From assembly GCF_017982655.1 (NCBI RefSeq), contig NZ_JABXYX010000067.1, positions 1-41,366 on the forward strand: DNA of 41,366 bases. Reading direction: 5' to 3'. The notes under the pieces were generated by a model. It saw only the letters and a program-made list of their open reading frames with translations. It searched no databases and was not told the origin of the DNA. This document shows, one piece after another, positions 25,871-35,136 of the stretch (its first letter is position 1; every line of letters begins with the position of its first letter). The position numbers and the translations under genes were made by a program. The DNA is from Brasilonema sp. CT11 (GTDB lineage: Bacteria; Cyanobacteriota; Cyanobacteriia; Cyanobacteriales; Nostocaceae).

Positions 25871-26529
25871 AAGTTACTTGCTAAGTCCTGTTTGCTAAGT
25901 GCAAAATCTCTAGTTTTGCGCTACTACTATTAGTACTCACAGTGACTTTTTGGTTTTACTGAAAAGGTCAACTTTCTGTAACAATTCTTTATTTTTCACT
26001 AAACATATTTTCTAATCTTTCTGCAGTAAGGCTTTTAGAGATTTCAACGAAATGTGTTTCTTAATTGGCATTGCTTGCGCCTAAAGCGAAGCGTGAGATG
26101 CTCACCGGAATGCACCTGAGCGAATAAACCCGTAAAAGGCAAATAAGAGGTAAGGGAAAATGGGGAAGATGGGTTGAGTCACAGAAGGGGTAAGCGAGAA
26201 ATTTCCCTGCCTGTGTCACTCTGTGTGTTTTGCTCGTCTTTCTCCTTATGCCCATGTCTTCTTTTTTGCCTGACATTATAAAGAGTTTAAAGCATCAAAC
26301 AAACTTATTGTTTATCACAAGGAAAGAGGAAAGAACCTGATGAAAGATTAAATTTTCCACGAAGACAGTAAAAGAAGTTTGCCTAATAAGAAAAATTTGC
26401 TGACTATATTGTTAACATTCGTAAAATTGGAGTGTTAAGGACTATAAACATGATAGGAACCTAGCTAAACTAGCAATAAGAGCATTTGTACTGTTACTTC
26501 TAAAAAAAAGGTGTGGTGCCTAATCCTCA
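25871..26529. other. Intergenic region between divergent tyrosinase and SbcC genes
   Basis: This 659-base region contains both promoters, which I could not locate, and a middle block (about 26065-26280) of repeat-like text (GCGCCTAAAGCGAAGCG, ATGCTCACCGGAATGCACC). A 71-codon minus-strand frame within the block is not a credible gene. GTAAGGCTTTTAG at about 26027 recurs at about 35193. Confidence 0.5.
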
Positions 26530-29500
26530 ATGATTCCAATCCAACTCACCCTCAAAAACTTCCTCAGTTACTGTGACACGACTTTAGATTTTCGTGGGTT
26601 ACATACGGCTTGTATTTGTGGTTCCAATGGCGCTGGAAAATCTTCGCTACTCGAAGCTATTACCTGGGCAATTTGGGGTGAAAGCAGAGCTCCTTCAGAA
26701 GATGACGTTATCCATACAGGTGCAAAAGAAGTTAGAGTTGATTTCATCTTTGAAGCAAACCAGCAAACATATAAGGTGATTCGCACGCGATCGCGTGGTG
26801 GAAATGGCGCTCTAGAATTTCAGATACAAACGCCTACAGGTTTCCGCGCACTGACTGGCAAGGGCATAAGGGTAACGCAAGATTTGATTTTAGAACATAT
26901 TAAGCTGGATTACGACACTTTCATTAATTCAGCATACCTGCGTCAAGGTCGTGCTGATGAATTTATGCTTAAGCGACCAACTGAGCGTAAGGAAATATTA
27001 GCAGAATTATTAAAACTTAATCAGTATGATGAATTAGAAGAACGGGCAAAAGAACTCTCACGTCAGTTTAAAGCAAGAGCGGAAGAGTTAGAGCGCCTTT
27101 TGGATTCGTTAAAATCTCAACTGCAACAGCGTGAAGCAACTGCCCAAAAACAAGCCGAGTTAGAAGGGCAAATCAATCAACTGCAACAAGTACAAGCTTT
27201 TGAGAATATTCAATTACAAAGTTTGCAAGTTGTCCAGCACCAGCGACAAAACTGGGAGCAACAACTGAACTTTGTCAGGCAGCAGTATCAAAATCTGACT
27301 CAAGACTGCGATCGCCTTCAACAAGAACACTCAGCAATTGACAGCCAGCTATCTTCTTTAGAAGAACTTTTAACTCAAGAAGCTGAAATTAAAGCCGGGT
27401 ACAATCAATACCAAATTCTCCAATCTCAAGAAGAAGCAATGGGTGCTAAATTTGAAGTGCACACTCGCGCCCAACAAGCACAGCAACAAAAGCAACAGCA
27501 GCTTACTAAACAAATTAACGAAATTGAACGACAACTACAACACGCTGAAGCACAACTAGCGGCTTTACAGCAACAACTGCAAGAACTCCAGCAAACTCTC
27601 AGCAAGTCAGATGAAGTGGAAGCTGCCCTGGCACAACTTGCGGCTGCACGCAACCGTCTTGCTCAAATGGATCAGTTGCAACTACAAGTAGCTCCTGTTT
27701 TGCAACAACGAGTCACATTACAAAGTCAACTGAATCGTGCTCATGCTGGTTTAATGGCTCGATTTGAACAACTCCAAGCAACAGAGAACCAACTCCAACG
27801 TCAGCACAGACGCCAACCGCAACTGCAACAAGCAGTGATCGAAGTGGCAATGCAGATTTCGGAACTGGAAAAGAAGCGAGTTTATCTGCAACGAGTGCAG
27901 GAAAAAGGACAGGAAAGACGTCACCTGATCGAACGTTTGCAAGCGCATCAACGGGACTTTGAAAAACTACTGGGAGAATTACAGCAAAAGCTGCAAATGC
28001 TTCAGAACCCTAATGCTATCTGTCCTTTGTGCGAACGTTCTCTAGACGAACACCACTGGAACCGTGTGGTGGACAAAACAAAAGTAGAGTACAAAGATGC
28101 AGAGGACGAGTTGTGGATAGTTCGAGAGCGAATGGCTGTTTCCGACAGAGAAATTCAGGTTCTCAGGCAAGAATATCGAGAAATATCGCAACAATTGTCT
28201 CCTTACGATACCTTACGCGAACAAAGAGGACAATTGGCAGCACAATTGGAGGTGACAAGTGATGTTGAGCAACAGCTACAACAGATTGTTGGTGAAAAGC
28301 AGCATTTGGAGCGATCGCTCCAAATCGGTGACTACGCCCACGACACACACAAAGAACTCCAGCAACTCGAACAATATCTACAACAACTCAACTACAATGA
28401 ACAAGATCACGCTCTTGCTCGTAATGAAGTTGAGCGGTGGCGATGGGCAGAGATTAAGCTTAGCCAGATAAAAGACGCAGTAAAGCGTCAAGCACAATTA
28501 GCCGCGCGAAAACCAGAAATTGAGGCACAAATCACCCAATTACAAACCAGAATCCAGCAAGAAGCCACTGAATCTGAATGTGCCAGACAAATCGCCGCCC
28601 TTGAGCGCCAGATTGCTGAAATTGGCTACGTGTCAGAACAACATAACAATCTTCGGATAGCTGTACGCAAAACTCAAGCTTGGGAATTACGCTATCAACA
28701 GCTTGTCGGAACCCAGCAGCAGTATCCCCAACTCAAAACAAGATTGCAAGAGTTAGAGGTTTCTTTGCAGGCGAGATTGACAGAACGGCAAAGATATGGT
28801 TCACAAATTGAAAGCATCGTCCAACAGCTAGAAGAATCAGCAAACCCATCTGCTCAAATTCAAACATTAGAGCAGCAGATAACATCACGTAGACGGCAAC
28901 TTGATGAACAAATTGCCCAGTTAGGACGCTTGCAGCAGCAGTCTCACCAACTGGAAACATTGCAAATTCAGTACGATCAACAGCAGCAGCAACTCCAAGA
29001 AGTAAGGCGACAATACCGTATATATCAGGAGTTATCACAAGCTTTTGGTAAAAATGGTATCCAAGCATTGATGATTGAGAACGTCTTGCCGCAATTGGAA
29101 GCTGAGACAAATCAACTGCTTTCGCGATTGAGTGCCAATCAATTACACGTTCAATTTGTGACACAAAGAGCCGGAAAGAGTGGTAAGGCAAGCAAGAAAA
29201 ATGCCAAGCTGATAGATACGTTGGACATTTTGATTGCAGACGCCAGAGGGACGCGGGCTTATGAGACTTATTCTGGTGGGGAAGCGTTTAGAATTAACTT
29301 TGCAATCCGTTTAGCCTTGGCGAAATTATTAGCACAGCGGGCGGGGGCGGCGTTGCAATTGTTGATTGTGGATGAAGGATTTGGGACACAAGATGCAGAA
29401 GGATGCGATCGCCTGATTGCAGCGATTAATGCGATCGCCTCTGATTTTGCCTGCATCCTTACAGTAACTCATATGCCCCATCTCAAAGAAGCTTTTCAAG

Positions 29501-29556
29501 CCCGAATCGAAGTGAATAAAACACAGAGTGGTTCGCAGGTGCGATTGTTGATTTAA
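26530..29556 (+). CDS. sbcC: SbcC/Rad50-like SMC-family ATPase
   Basis: This 1008-residue protein is the ATPase and coiled-coil subunit of the SbcCD (Mre11-Rad50-like) nuclease that processes DNA ends and hairpins. The N-terminal ATPase half has the P-loop GSNGAGKSSLLEAI at about 31-44. Very long Gln-rich coiled coils flank a zinc hook at Cys498 and Cys501 (CPLC). The C-terminal half has the signature YSGGEAFRINFAIRLAL, Walker B LLIVDEGFGTQD and the His switch in TVTHM. Length and order match SbcC. SbcD is not in the window, as is common in cyanobacteria, where the two genes are often unlinked. The last 150 bp are partly duplicated at 33209-33391, beyond the NACHT/toxin-antitoxin island. Confidence 0.92.
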   Translation: MIPIQLTLKNFLSYCDTTLDFRGLHTACICGSNGAGKSSLLEAITWAIWGESRAPSEDDVIHTGAKEVRVDFIFEANQQTYKVIRTRSRGGNGALEFQIQTPTGFRALTGKGIRVTQDLILEHIKLDYDTFINSAYLRQGRADEFMLKRPTERKEILAELLKLNQYDELEERAKELSRQFKARAEELERLLDSLKSQLQQREATAQKQAELEGQINQLQQVQAFENIQLQSLQVVQHQRQNWEQQLNFVRQQYQNLTQDCDRLQQEHSAIDSQLSSLEELLTQEAEIKAGYNQYQILQSQEEAMGAKFEVHTRAQQAQQQKQQQLTKQINEIERQLQHAEAQLAALQQQLQELQQTLSKSDEVEAALAQLAAARNRLAQMDQLQLQVAPVLQQRVTLQSQLNRAHAGLMARFEQLQATENQLQRQHRRQPQLQQAVIEVAMQISELEKKRVYLQRVQEKGQERRHLIERLQAHQRDFEKLLGELQQKLQMLQNPNAICPLCERSLDEHHWNRVVDKTKVEYKDAEDELWIVRERMAVSDREIQVLRQEYREISQQLSPYDTLREQRGQLAAQLEVTSDVEQQLQQIVGEKQHLERSLQIGDYAHDTHKELQQLEQYLQQLNYNEQDHALARNEVERWRWAEIKLSQIKDAVKRQAQLAARKPEIEAQITQLQTRIQQEATESECARQIAALERQIAEIGYVSEQHNNLRIAVRKTQAWELRYQQLVGTQQQYPQLKTRLQELEVSLQARLTERQRYGSQIESIVQQLEESANPSAQIQTLEQQITSRRRQLDEQIAQLGRLQQQSHQLETLQIQYDQQQQQLQEVRRQYRIYQELSQAFGKNGIQALMIENVLPQLEAETNQLLSRLSANQLHVQFVTQRAGKSGKASKKNAKLIDTLDILIADARGTRAYETYSGGEAFRINFAIRLALAKLLAQRAGAALQLLIVDEGFGTQDAEGCDRLIAAINAIASDFACILTVTHMPHLKEAFQARIEVNKTQSGSQVRLLI

Positions 29557-29673
29557 GGTAGTTGTAGGAGCTTCCGAACACTTGCAAAAAACAATAGGGT
29601 ATTATCAAAACATAGAAATCGTGAAAGATTTTATACCCTATCTATTGGATATGAAAGAGCATTTATCTGATGA

Positions 29674-29784
29674 ATTAAAAAAATGCATTTTCGATATGAG
29701 TATATTTATGAGGTTATTTGGCATTGCTCTCAAAATATGAGTTATCCAGATTTTTATGATGCTTGGAATAATAAATTACATTAG
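29674..29784 (+). pseudogene. Remnant of a gene, possibly of a NACHT-family protein
   Basis: The plus frame ending at TAG 29782-29784 encodes YEYIYEVIWHCSQNMSYPDF and then YDAWNNKLH, which reads like real protein. Text of the type W.CAQNM.YP.FY.AWH is one I recall from C-terminal parts of cyanobacterial NACHT proteins. No start or upstream body remains in frame. A second minus-strand fragment (29781-29852, AHPEKIAAEIRANNQ) resembling a DUF433-type C-terminus overlaps it. Both are too short for a firm call, but they suggest gene turnover at this spot. Confidence 0.25.
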
Positions 29785-29853
29785 TAAATGCAATTGCTGT
29801 TTTCTACCTGGTTATTGGCACGAATTTCTGCGGCAATTTTTTCGGGATGAGCA

Positions 29854-32394
29854 TCAGTATAAGCTCACACAGTCTTCACGTTTGCGTTTTTCGATTTCGG
29901 CGATCGGTAATAGCAAAGATTCTTCTATTTCTTTACGTGCTGTATCGCTTATAGTGCAACTACTTTGAAGGCAATTTAAAAGTAATTGATTGACATTGTA
30001 ATATTGTTCGAGCATTTTTTTCTGTTGCTTGGTAAAGTGCCAATCACGTCCAATGTTACGATGTTCTAGCATAATATTTCTCAGTTTTTTAGTCCATGCT
30101 TTACCTTGTATTTGCCACCATATTTTGAAACCTTCGTGAGAAGTTATAGGTAGCTCTTTTCTGATTTCTTCTAATTTTTGCTTTAACTCAGCATCTATAT
30201 TTAAGATGTGGGGGTTGTTAAAGTCAAAGTTTAGGTCTTGGACACTGATCAAATTGTTACAATAGGCTTGGTCATGAGCATGAGCAAGAGCTAAGTCAAC
30301 ATTAAAAGCAGGGATGTCTATAAGATGTACTGATGAATCTATGCTACTAGCAAAGGAAAGCGCTAGTTCACAAGTCATAGTATAAGCACAAGCACTCGCA
30401 TAAATTAGGGCACGAGCTAATACAAAATAAAATCCTCTCACCGCAGCAAGTTTATAAGGGACATTAACTGATTTAGCCTTTTTATCAAGCCAATGAAGAA
30501 AGTGCTGTAGCTTTTTATCCTCTACAAGAAAGTCATAAATCCTCTGATTCATCAAGTAAAGTAATTCATCTGCTACACCCATCTTTAAAACAGCTAGTAT
30601 AAATACTTCACGCCAATGTGGTTGTAAAATATAATTTACCAAACTTTGATAATCTGTATTCTCAACAAACCATTTTGCTACCAAATACTCTTGAAACGTT
30701 AGGTGCGAAAACGACCAAACCTTCTGCGCTCTCTCAATCAATAACCCATGCTGCGACTCGATCGCCCGCAAAACCCCTCGACTATCCCGTTGTTCAATTC
30801 CCAAAAACTCCCCAATATACCCCTGCAACTCCTCTTGCTCAAACAACACATACTGCTCCTGCTCGAACTTTTTCACCGCCACATAACTTAATAGCTCCAA
30901 CTTTCGCTCCACCGACAAATCCCGATAAACCTCATCCCGCTCAACTGAACGCGATTTGTCCCACTGTACCAACAATAACTCCAATCCCTCCTCATATAAC
31001 TTGGAACGCTTCGAGTAAAATTTTCCCGTTTGCTGGAACACCGCACAAGTCAAACTCAGTAAAATTGGCGTAATCGCTAGTTCTCGAATCGCCTTGTTTT
31101 CCTCTCGAAACAACTGTTTGAAAAATTCCCGCGCCTTCGTCTCCCCTTTCCCTGCATCCGCACACACCGTCCCAAACCAATGCGCTGTAAACGCCCTCAC
31201 CTGTTCCTCATTAAAATCTGCCACTTCCACATAATCAAACCGCTCAAACCGCGATTCCTGGCTTTGCGTCCGACAAGTCACCACCACCTGCACTTGAGGA
31301 TAAATACGGGCAAACCGCTTGATTTCCTTGGCGATTTGCTTAAGCGCTTCCCCCGTTACTTCATCCAAGCCATCTAGCAACACCAATGCTCGTCCCTGAC
31401 TTAGCACCAATTCTATATCTGTATTCCTCAGCTGCCACAGTTGTCCCAAAAACTGCTCCAAGTTATATTCATACTTGTGTCCATCGTCCACAAAATAGCG
31501 CAGCTTTATCAAAACAGGAATTCGCTGTGCTTGTAATTTTCCAGCATTGCACTCAGTTACAATTCTTTGGAGATATGTCGTTTTCCCCGAACCAGGTTTA
31601 CCTACCACCATCAGGTTAGTATTCCGCTCCACCACAGTCAAACCTGACACGCGTTCTCGTTCCTTACCCAAACCAATTCGATCCAAACTGCGGTAGTCGG
31701 AATTACCCGTTATAAAATCCTGCCACAAATCATCTCGTTCCGACCTGCGGCTACTGCTAAGTGACTCCAGGATATTTACATCTACAAACAATTCTCCCAA
31801 AGACACGCAATGGTCTATTCCCCATAACGGCATCGTACCGTGTAAGCTTTGGATGTTGTCGTGGATATGCGATCGCACTTGTTGCACCAAGTCATCAACC
31901 GAGTTTCCTGTATTCGTCAAAGGCGAATCTTCAGATGTATTGACGGGTTGAATAACCTCTCCAGCACCGTAAATTTGTGTAATATGACCGATAGATAAGT
32001 GACCGCCAACCCGTACATTATTTAAAATACTTTGCAAATTTTCTTCAGGAGTACGAGAATTACCCGAACTACTTTGAGGATTTTCTCGTTGAGCCAAGTT
32101 CGGAAATTCCTCTTTCAAGATAGAGCGAACAATTTCTCGAATATCTGCGGCGTTAGAACCCTGAAGGACAGAACGAGCAACTTCTCGAATCGCTTCGGCA
32201 TCAAGCCCTTGATAAGTGCGATCGCCAATATGAATATCTTGTCCCTGTCCGATATTGACGTTGTACTTCCCTACCTGTAGATTTTGAATACCACCAGTAT
32301 TTAACCACTGACGCAAAGCTTCAACATCGGCATCGCTTTGATTTCCGTTGAGGATGCGTTGAATAATGTCGTTGAGGTTACTGGGGTTCGCCAT
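29854..32394 (-). CDS. NACHT-domain STAND ATPase (bacterial NLR-like), probable antiphage or signalling protein
   Basis: This 846-residue protein begins with a short helical region and a QVGKYNVNIGQGQDIHIGDR segment (about 40-59) typical of cyanobacterial effector-associated adaptor regions. A second VGGHLSIGHITQIYG motif lies at about 129-143. An NNH-like linker (HGTMPLWGIDHCVSLGELFV) leads to the NACHT ATPase, with Walker A GKPGSGKT at 265-272, Walker B ALVLLDGLDEV at about 336-346 and VVVTCRTQ. A winged-helix/helical region follows (WSFSHLTFQEYLVAKWF). The C-terminus (about 775-846, FTKQQKKMLEQYYNVNQLLL, ISDTARKEIEESLLLP) matches my recollection of the NCH2 helical domain. No enzymatic effector is fused, so it probably acts through a partner or through its N-terminal adaptor. 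It is divergent from the DUF433 gene and lies inside a region bounded by sbcC 3' copies. Confidence 0.88.
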   Translation of the reverse strand: MANPSNLNDIIQRILNGNQSDADVEALRQWLNTGGIQNLQVGKYNVNIGQGQDIHIGDRTYQGLDAEAIREVARSVLQGSNAADIREIVRSILKEEFPNLAQRENPQSSSGNSRTPEENLQSILNNVRVGGHLSIGHITQIYGAGEVIQPVNTSEDSPLTNTGNSVDDLVQQVRSHIHDNIQSLHGTMPLWGIDHCVSLGELFVDVNILESLSSSRRSERDDLWQDFITGNSDYRSLDRIGLGKERERVSGLTVVERNTNLMVVGKPGSGKTTYLQRIVTECNAGKLQAQRIPVLIKLRYFVDDGHKYEYNLEQFLGQLWQLRNTDIELVLSQGRALVLLDGLDEVTGEALKQIAKEIKRFARIYPQVQVVVTCRTQSQESRFERFDYVEVADFNEEQVRAFTAHWFGTVCADAGKGETKAREFFKQLFREENKAIRELAITPILLSLTCAVFQQTGKFYSKRSKLYEEGLELLLVQWDKSRSVERDEVYRDLSVERKLELLSYVAVKKFEQEQYVLFEQEELQGYIGEFLGIEQRDSRGVLRAIESQHGLLIERAQKVWSFSHLTFQEYLVAKWFVENTDYQSLVNYILQPHWREVFILAVLKMGVADELLYLMNQRIYDFLVEDKKLQHFLHWLDKKAKSVNVPYKLAAVRGFYFVLARALIYASACAYTMTCELALSFASSIDSSVHLIDIPAFNVDLALAHAHDQAYCNNLISVQDLNFDFNNPHILNIDAELKQKLEEIRKELPITSHEGFKIWWQIQGKAWTKKLRNIMLEHRNIGRDWHFTKQQKKMLEQYYNVNQLLLNCLQSSCTISDTARKEIEESLLLPIAEIEKRKREDCVSLY

Positions 32395-32542
32395 TTATCG
32401 GAGTTTTTTAGTTTTATTTTAGATGATAAAACAGTGAATTCACTTATCTCTACTCGTATTCTTCAATTTTTGTTTTGTTTTTATCATATTGAGCATGGGT
32501 TAAAATATTCAGATATAGTCTTTTTAGGTTCGTAGTAATGCT

Positions 32543-32866
32543 ATGACGCTACAAAAGTTGGAACCAGAACTACTTGCCTTAACACCAAATGAAAAAGCAC
32601 AGGCGATTCAGATATTAGCCCAAAGTTTAGGAAATCCTTGGCGTGGAATCGAGAAAACCCCAGGTGTATGTGGTGGAGATGCTTGTATTAGTGGAACTCG
32701 CATTCCTGTTTGGGTGTTAGTTAATGCTCGTAATTTAGGTGTTAGCGAAGCTCAACTTTTGAAAGACTATCCAACTTTATCTGCGACAGATTTAGCCAAC
32801 GCTTGGGTTTATGCCACAGTATATCCAGAGGAAATAACAACAGCCATTCGGGAGAATGAAGAATAA
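32543..32866 (+). CDS. DUF433-family antitoxin
   Basis: This 107-residue protein has the DUF433 core: GVCGGDACISGTRIPVWVLV, LGVSEAQLLKDYPTLSATDL and YPEEITTAIREN, a winged helix-turn-helix-like fold. DUF433 genes typically precede DUF5615 PIN-like toxins, and here the toxin frame begins inside the TAA stop (TAATG). The toxin gene is broken, so this antitoxin is now an orphan. Its start at 32543 lies 148 bp from the divergent NACHT start, so they share a promoter region. Confidence 0.85.
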   Translation: MTLQKLEPELLALTPNEKAQAIQILAQSLGNPWRGIEKTPGVCGGDACISGTRIPVWVLVNARNLGVSEAQLLKDYPTLSATDLANAWVYATVYPEEITTAIRENEE

Positions 32867-33207
32867 TGGCTCGTTTGTATGCAGATGAATAGTTTCCCTA
32901 TGAGGTTGTGGAGCATTTACGCGATTTGGGGCATGATGTTGTTACCGTCCAAGAAGCAGGAAAGGCTAATTTAAAAATACCTGATGATTAAGTTCTCGCA
33001 TTTGCAAGTAGTAACGAGCGTGTTGTTTTAACGCTAAACCGCAGAGACTTCAAACGTTTGCATCGCTATGTACCCAGTCATGCTGGTATTATTATTTGTA
33101 CGGATGATGTAGATAGAAGTGGATTAGCAAAGCGAATTAATGCAGCTATTTTGGCAGGGGAACCTTTGGCTGGTAAGTTGGTTAGTGTGGTGCGTCCTGC
33201 GAGATGA
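32866..33207 (+). pseudogene. DUF5615 PIN-like toxin, broken by two in-frame stop codons
   Basis: The 114-codon frame reads MARLYADE, stop (TAG 32890-32892), FPYEVVEHLRDLGHDVVTVQ, then IPDD, stop (TAA 32989-32991), VLAFASSNERVVLTLNRRDF and on to SVVRPAR at a normal TGA. Text and length match DUF5615 toxins, including the acidic pair at the start (ADE) and LTLNRRDF. Apart from the two stops the frame is complete with no indels, so inactivation looks recent. The stops stand where family members have sense codons (ADE.FP and PDDE.VL). Without the stops it would be translationally coupled to DUF433. Confidence 0.85.
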
Positions 33208-33208
33208 A

Positions 33209-33391
33209 CAAGATTGTGTGTAGACGATGCACTAGGATGCGATCGCCCAAAGCAAGAGATGCCAAGGGCGTATCGCAGATTATGCCTGCATCTTAACCGT
33301 AACTCATATGCCTCACCTCAAAGAAGCCTTTCAAGCCCGAATTGAAGTGAATAAAACTCAGCACAGTTCGCAGGTGCGATTGTTAATTTAG
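33209..33391 (+). pseudogene. Second, diverged copy of the sbcC 3' end
   Basis: From about 33288 to the TAG at 33389-33391 the sequence encodes CILTVTHMPHLKEAFQARIE and the following VNKTQ.SSQVRLLI, the exact end of SbcC (29448-29556) with one or two residue changes. Nearly all base differences are at third codon positions. Upstream, pieces of the preceding SbcC segment (GATTGTG, GATGCA, GGATGCGATCGCC) remain in deleted and scrambled form. It has no start and cannot be expressed as a protein. It marks the far boundary of the NACHT/DUF433 insertion. Confidence 0.88.
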
Positions 33392-33434
33392 CAAGATTCG
33401 GCAATGCGTCTAATAATAGACAAATCCTTTGAGG

Positions 33435-34838
33435 TTATGTTTCTGTTGCGATCTGCTGATGATGAGTATCGTGGTTGTGAAACGTTCTTGGCAGCTGTAT
33501 CACAAGTATCACCATGCTGGTTATCATATACAAACAAAGAGCTAACCACAAAATATGGTTACTATGAAAATACCAAGCAACAAAAGCTAAGGGTATAAAT
33601 CCAACCCCAAGAGCAGTTAAGGAAGAGTTACGTAGAATCGAACCTTCTGCCAAACCAATAAAATATCCCTCTAACATGAAAGCGATCGCAGCAAATGCTA
33701 ACACAGGTAGTAACCAAATAGTGTACCTATCAATGTCATTGGTGAGTTCAGCATGATTAGTTAATAATCCAAATATCGTTTTTGGAAAGACGATAGATAC
33801 TATTGCCCAGGGAAGTGCACACAACAAACTAGTGAGCGTAGCAACTATAACAAGTGGCAGTAACTTTTTGGAATTACCTTTACCTTTAAATTTACCCGTC
33901 AGGCTTTGGGTGGCGTGTCCGACTCCCTGAATGACGAAAACGCTTAAAGTCACAACTTGTAATAGCAAACCGTTTTCAGCCAATATTGTTGTCCCCATTA
34001 ACGAACTCAAATTGGTGAACACGGCTAAAGCTGTAATAAAAGTTAAATACCTGATAAGTATATTTCCATTCAAGGCAAAGGAGGCTTTTAAGGCTTGCCA
34101 ATCCAAAACCTTTTGCAGGACGGCGGGGAAATCGTGCCATTTGATATTAAAGCACGCAAACATCAGACCTACCAATAGCGTCAAATACTGGCTAATAGCT
34201 GTTGCTAGTCCAGCCCCAGCAGTTTCCCAACCCCAATTGATAATCATTACGTAGTCCAGCACAACGTTTGCTGCGTTACCAATCATGGACATTAGCAATA
34301 CGAAGCTATTCATCTCTCGCCCAAAAAACCAACCAATTAGGACATAGTTTAGCAAAACTGCAGGTGCACCCCAGATTCGAGCATTGAAATAAGCAACACC
34401 TGCATCTTTTACCTCTGAATTAGCACTTAATAGGGTAAATCCCAGTTCTCTTATGGGGTACTGGAAAATCAGAATTAGTGCGGCTATTCCCAAAGCGATT
34501 AAGCTATTTCGCAGTCCCACTAGCATCATTGCGTTGAAATCCTCTCGTCCAACAGCTTGCGCTGTCATACTGTTGGTTGAAGACCGTATGAATTTCAAAA
34601 CGCGGTAGAGGTAGTCAAACAAGATTGTAGCCAGGATAACTCCTGCTAAGTGACGGATTTCAGACAAGTGTCCCAAGAACGCCACATCAACTAACCCTGC
34701 TAGCGGTACCATGATACCTGAGAGAATATTGACAATTGCTAATCGGCAAAAGCGATTTAAGAAATCATACTTAGCATCATGTTCACTCGTAAGGTTAACA
34801 AAAGCCATAAATTTTCCGCGCTTGCTGCTTGCATTCAA
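33435..34838 (-). CDS. MATE-family efflux transporter
   Basis: This 467-residue inner-membrane protein has about twelve hydrophobic helices and MATE/DinF-type motifs (VPLAGLVDVAFLGHL near the N-terminus, MTAQAVGRED after helix 2, GWETAGAGLATAISQY in the middle). It should export drugs or metabolites against Na+ or H+. Cyanobacterial proteins of this type are sometimes labelled GntT after the guanitoxin cluster exporter; no other guanitoxin genes are here, so that name should not be used. The in-frame ATG at 34808 (MAFVNLTSEH) is an alternative start. The gene lies just beyond the sbcC fragment and is convergent with it. Confidence 0.88.
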   Translation of the reverse strand: MNASSKRGKFMAFVNLTSEHDAKYDFLNRFCRLAIVNILSGIMVPLAGLVDVAFLGHLSEIRHLAGVILATILFDYLYRVLKFIRSSTNSMTAQAVGREDFNAMMLVGLRNSLIALGIAALILIFQYPIRELGFTLLSANSEVKDAGVAYFNARIWGAPAVLLNYVLIGWFFGREMNSFVLLMSMIGNAANVVLDYVMIINWGWETAGAGLATAISQYLTLLVGLMFACFNIKWHDFPAVLQKVLDWQALKASFALNGNILIRYLTFITALAVFTNLSSLMGTTILAENGLLLQVVTLSVFVIQGVGHATQSLTGKFKGKGNSKKLLPLVIVATLTSLLCALPWAIVSIVFPKTIFGLLTNHAELTNDIDRYTIWLLPVLAFAAIAFMLEGYFIGLAEGSILRNSSLTALGVGFIPLAFVAWYFHSNHILWLALCLYMITSMVILVIQLPRTFHNHDTHHQQIATET

Positions 34839-34864
34839 TAAAAAATTATTCCTATCTTTAAACC

Positions 34865-35136
34865 ACCATTATCTTGAGAACTCAACTCAATAGAACAATT
34901 TTGGGAACATCTTAAAGCTGAGTTACAGTGGCAAAACTGTTCAACCCTCAATCAGTTATACGATCAGTCTTTATCCTTTAAGCTATGCTGATCGTCACAG
35001 AAAATCATAGAACAGATAACTCCTGAGTTGATTATCTGGCTAACTGGCTGGGACTTTATCATCTCTGCTATATTAAGCTCATCTTTACATAAAAAAAGTT
35101 ATCCATTGACAACAGTGTTACTGATCAAGCTCTTTT
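34865..35136 (+). mobile_element. Decayed IS630-like transposase C-terminus
   Basis: Starting near 34881 the plus strand encodes LNSIEQFWEHLKAELQWQN, close to the LNPIE.FW..LK segment that carries the last catalytic Glu of IS630-family DDE transposases. It continues in frame to a TGA, after which ELIIWLTGWDFIISAIL matches the family's usual ending (LTGW.FI..AL). The N-terminal two-thirds is missing. It lies directly upstream of the MATE gene and is clearly non-functional. Confidence 0.65.

Noticed and set aside
26061-26276. 71-codon minus-strand frame between tyrosinase and SbcC
   Set aside because: It is a translation of intergenic repeat text and has no protein-like pattern.
28733-29191. 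152-codon minus-strand frame opposite sbcC
   Set aside because: Shadow of the Gln-rich coiled-coil coding region; no start signal.
30618-31073. 151-codon plus-strand frame opposite the NACHT gene
   Set aside because: It is Pro/Thr-rich antisense shadow of a well-supported NACHT coding region.
33435-34838. Guanitoxin exporter (GntT) assignment for the MATE gene
   Set aside because: No other guanitoxin biosynthesis gene is in the window; the MATE family alone does not support it.
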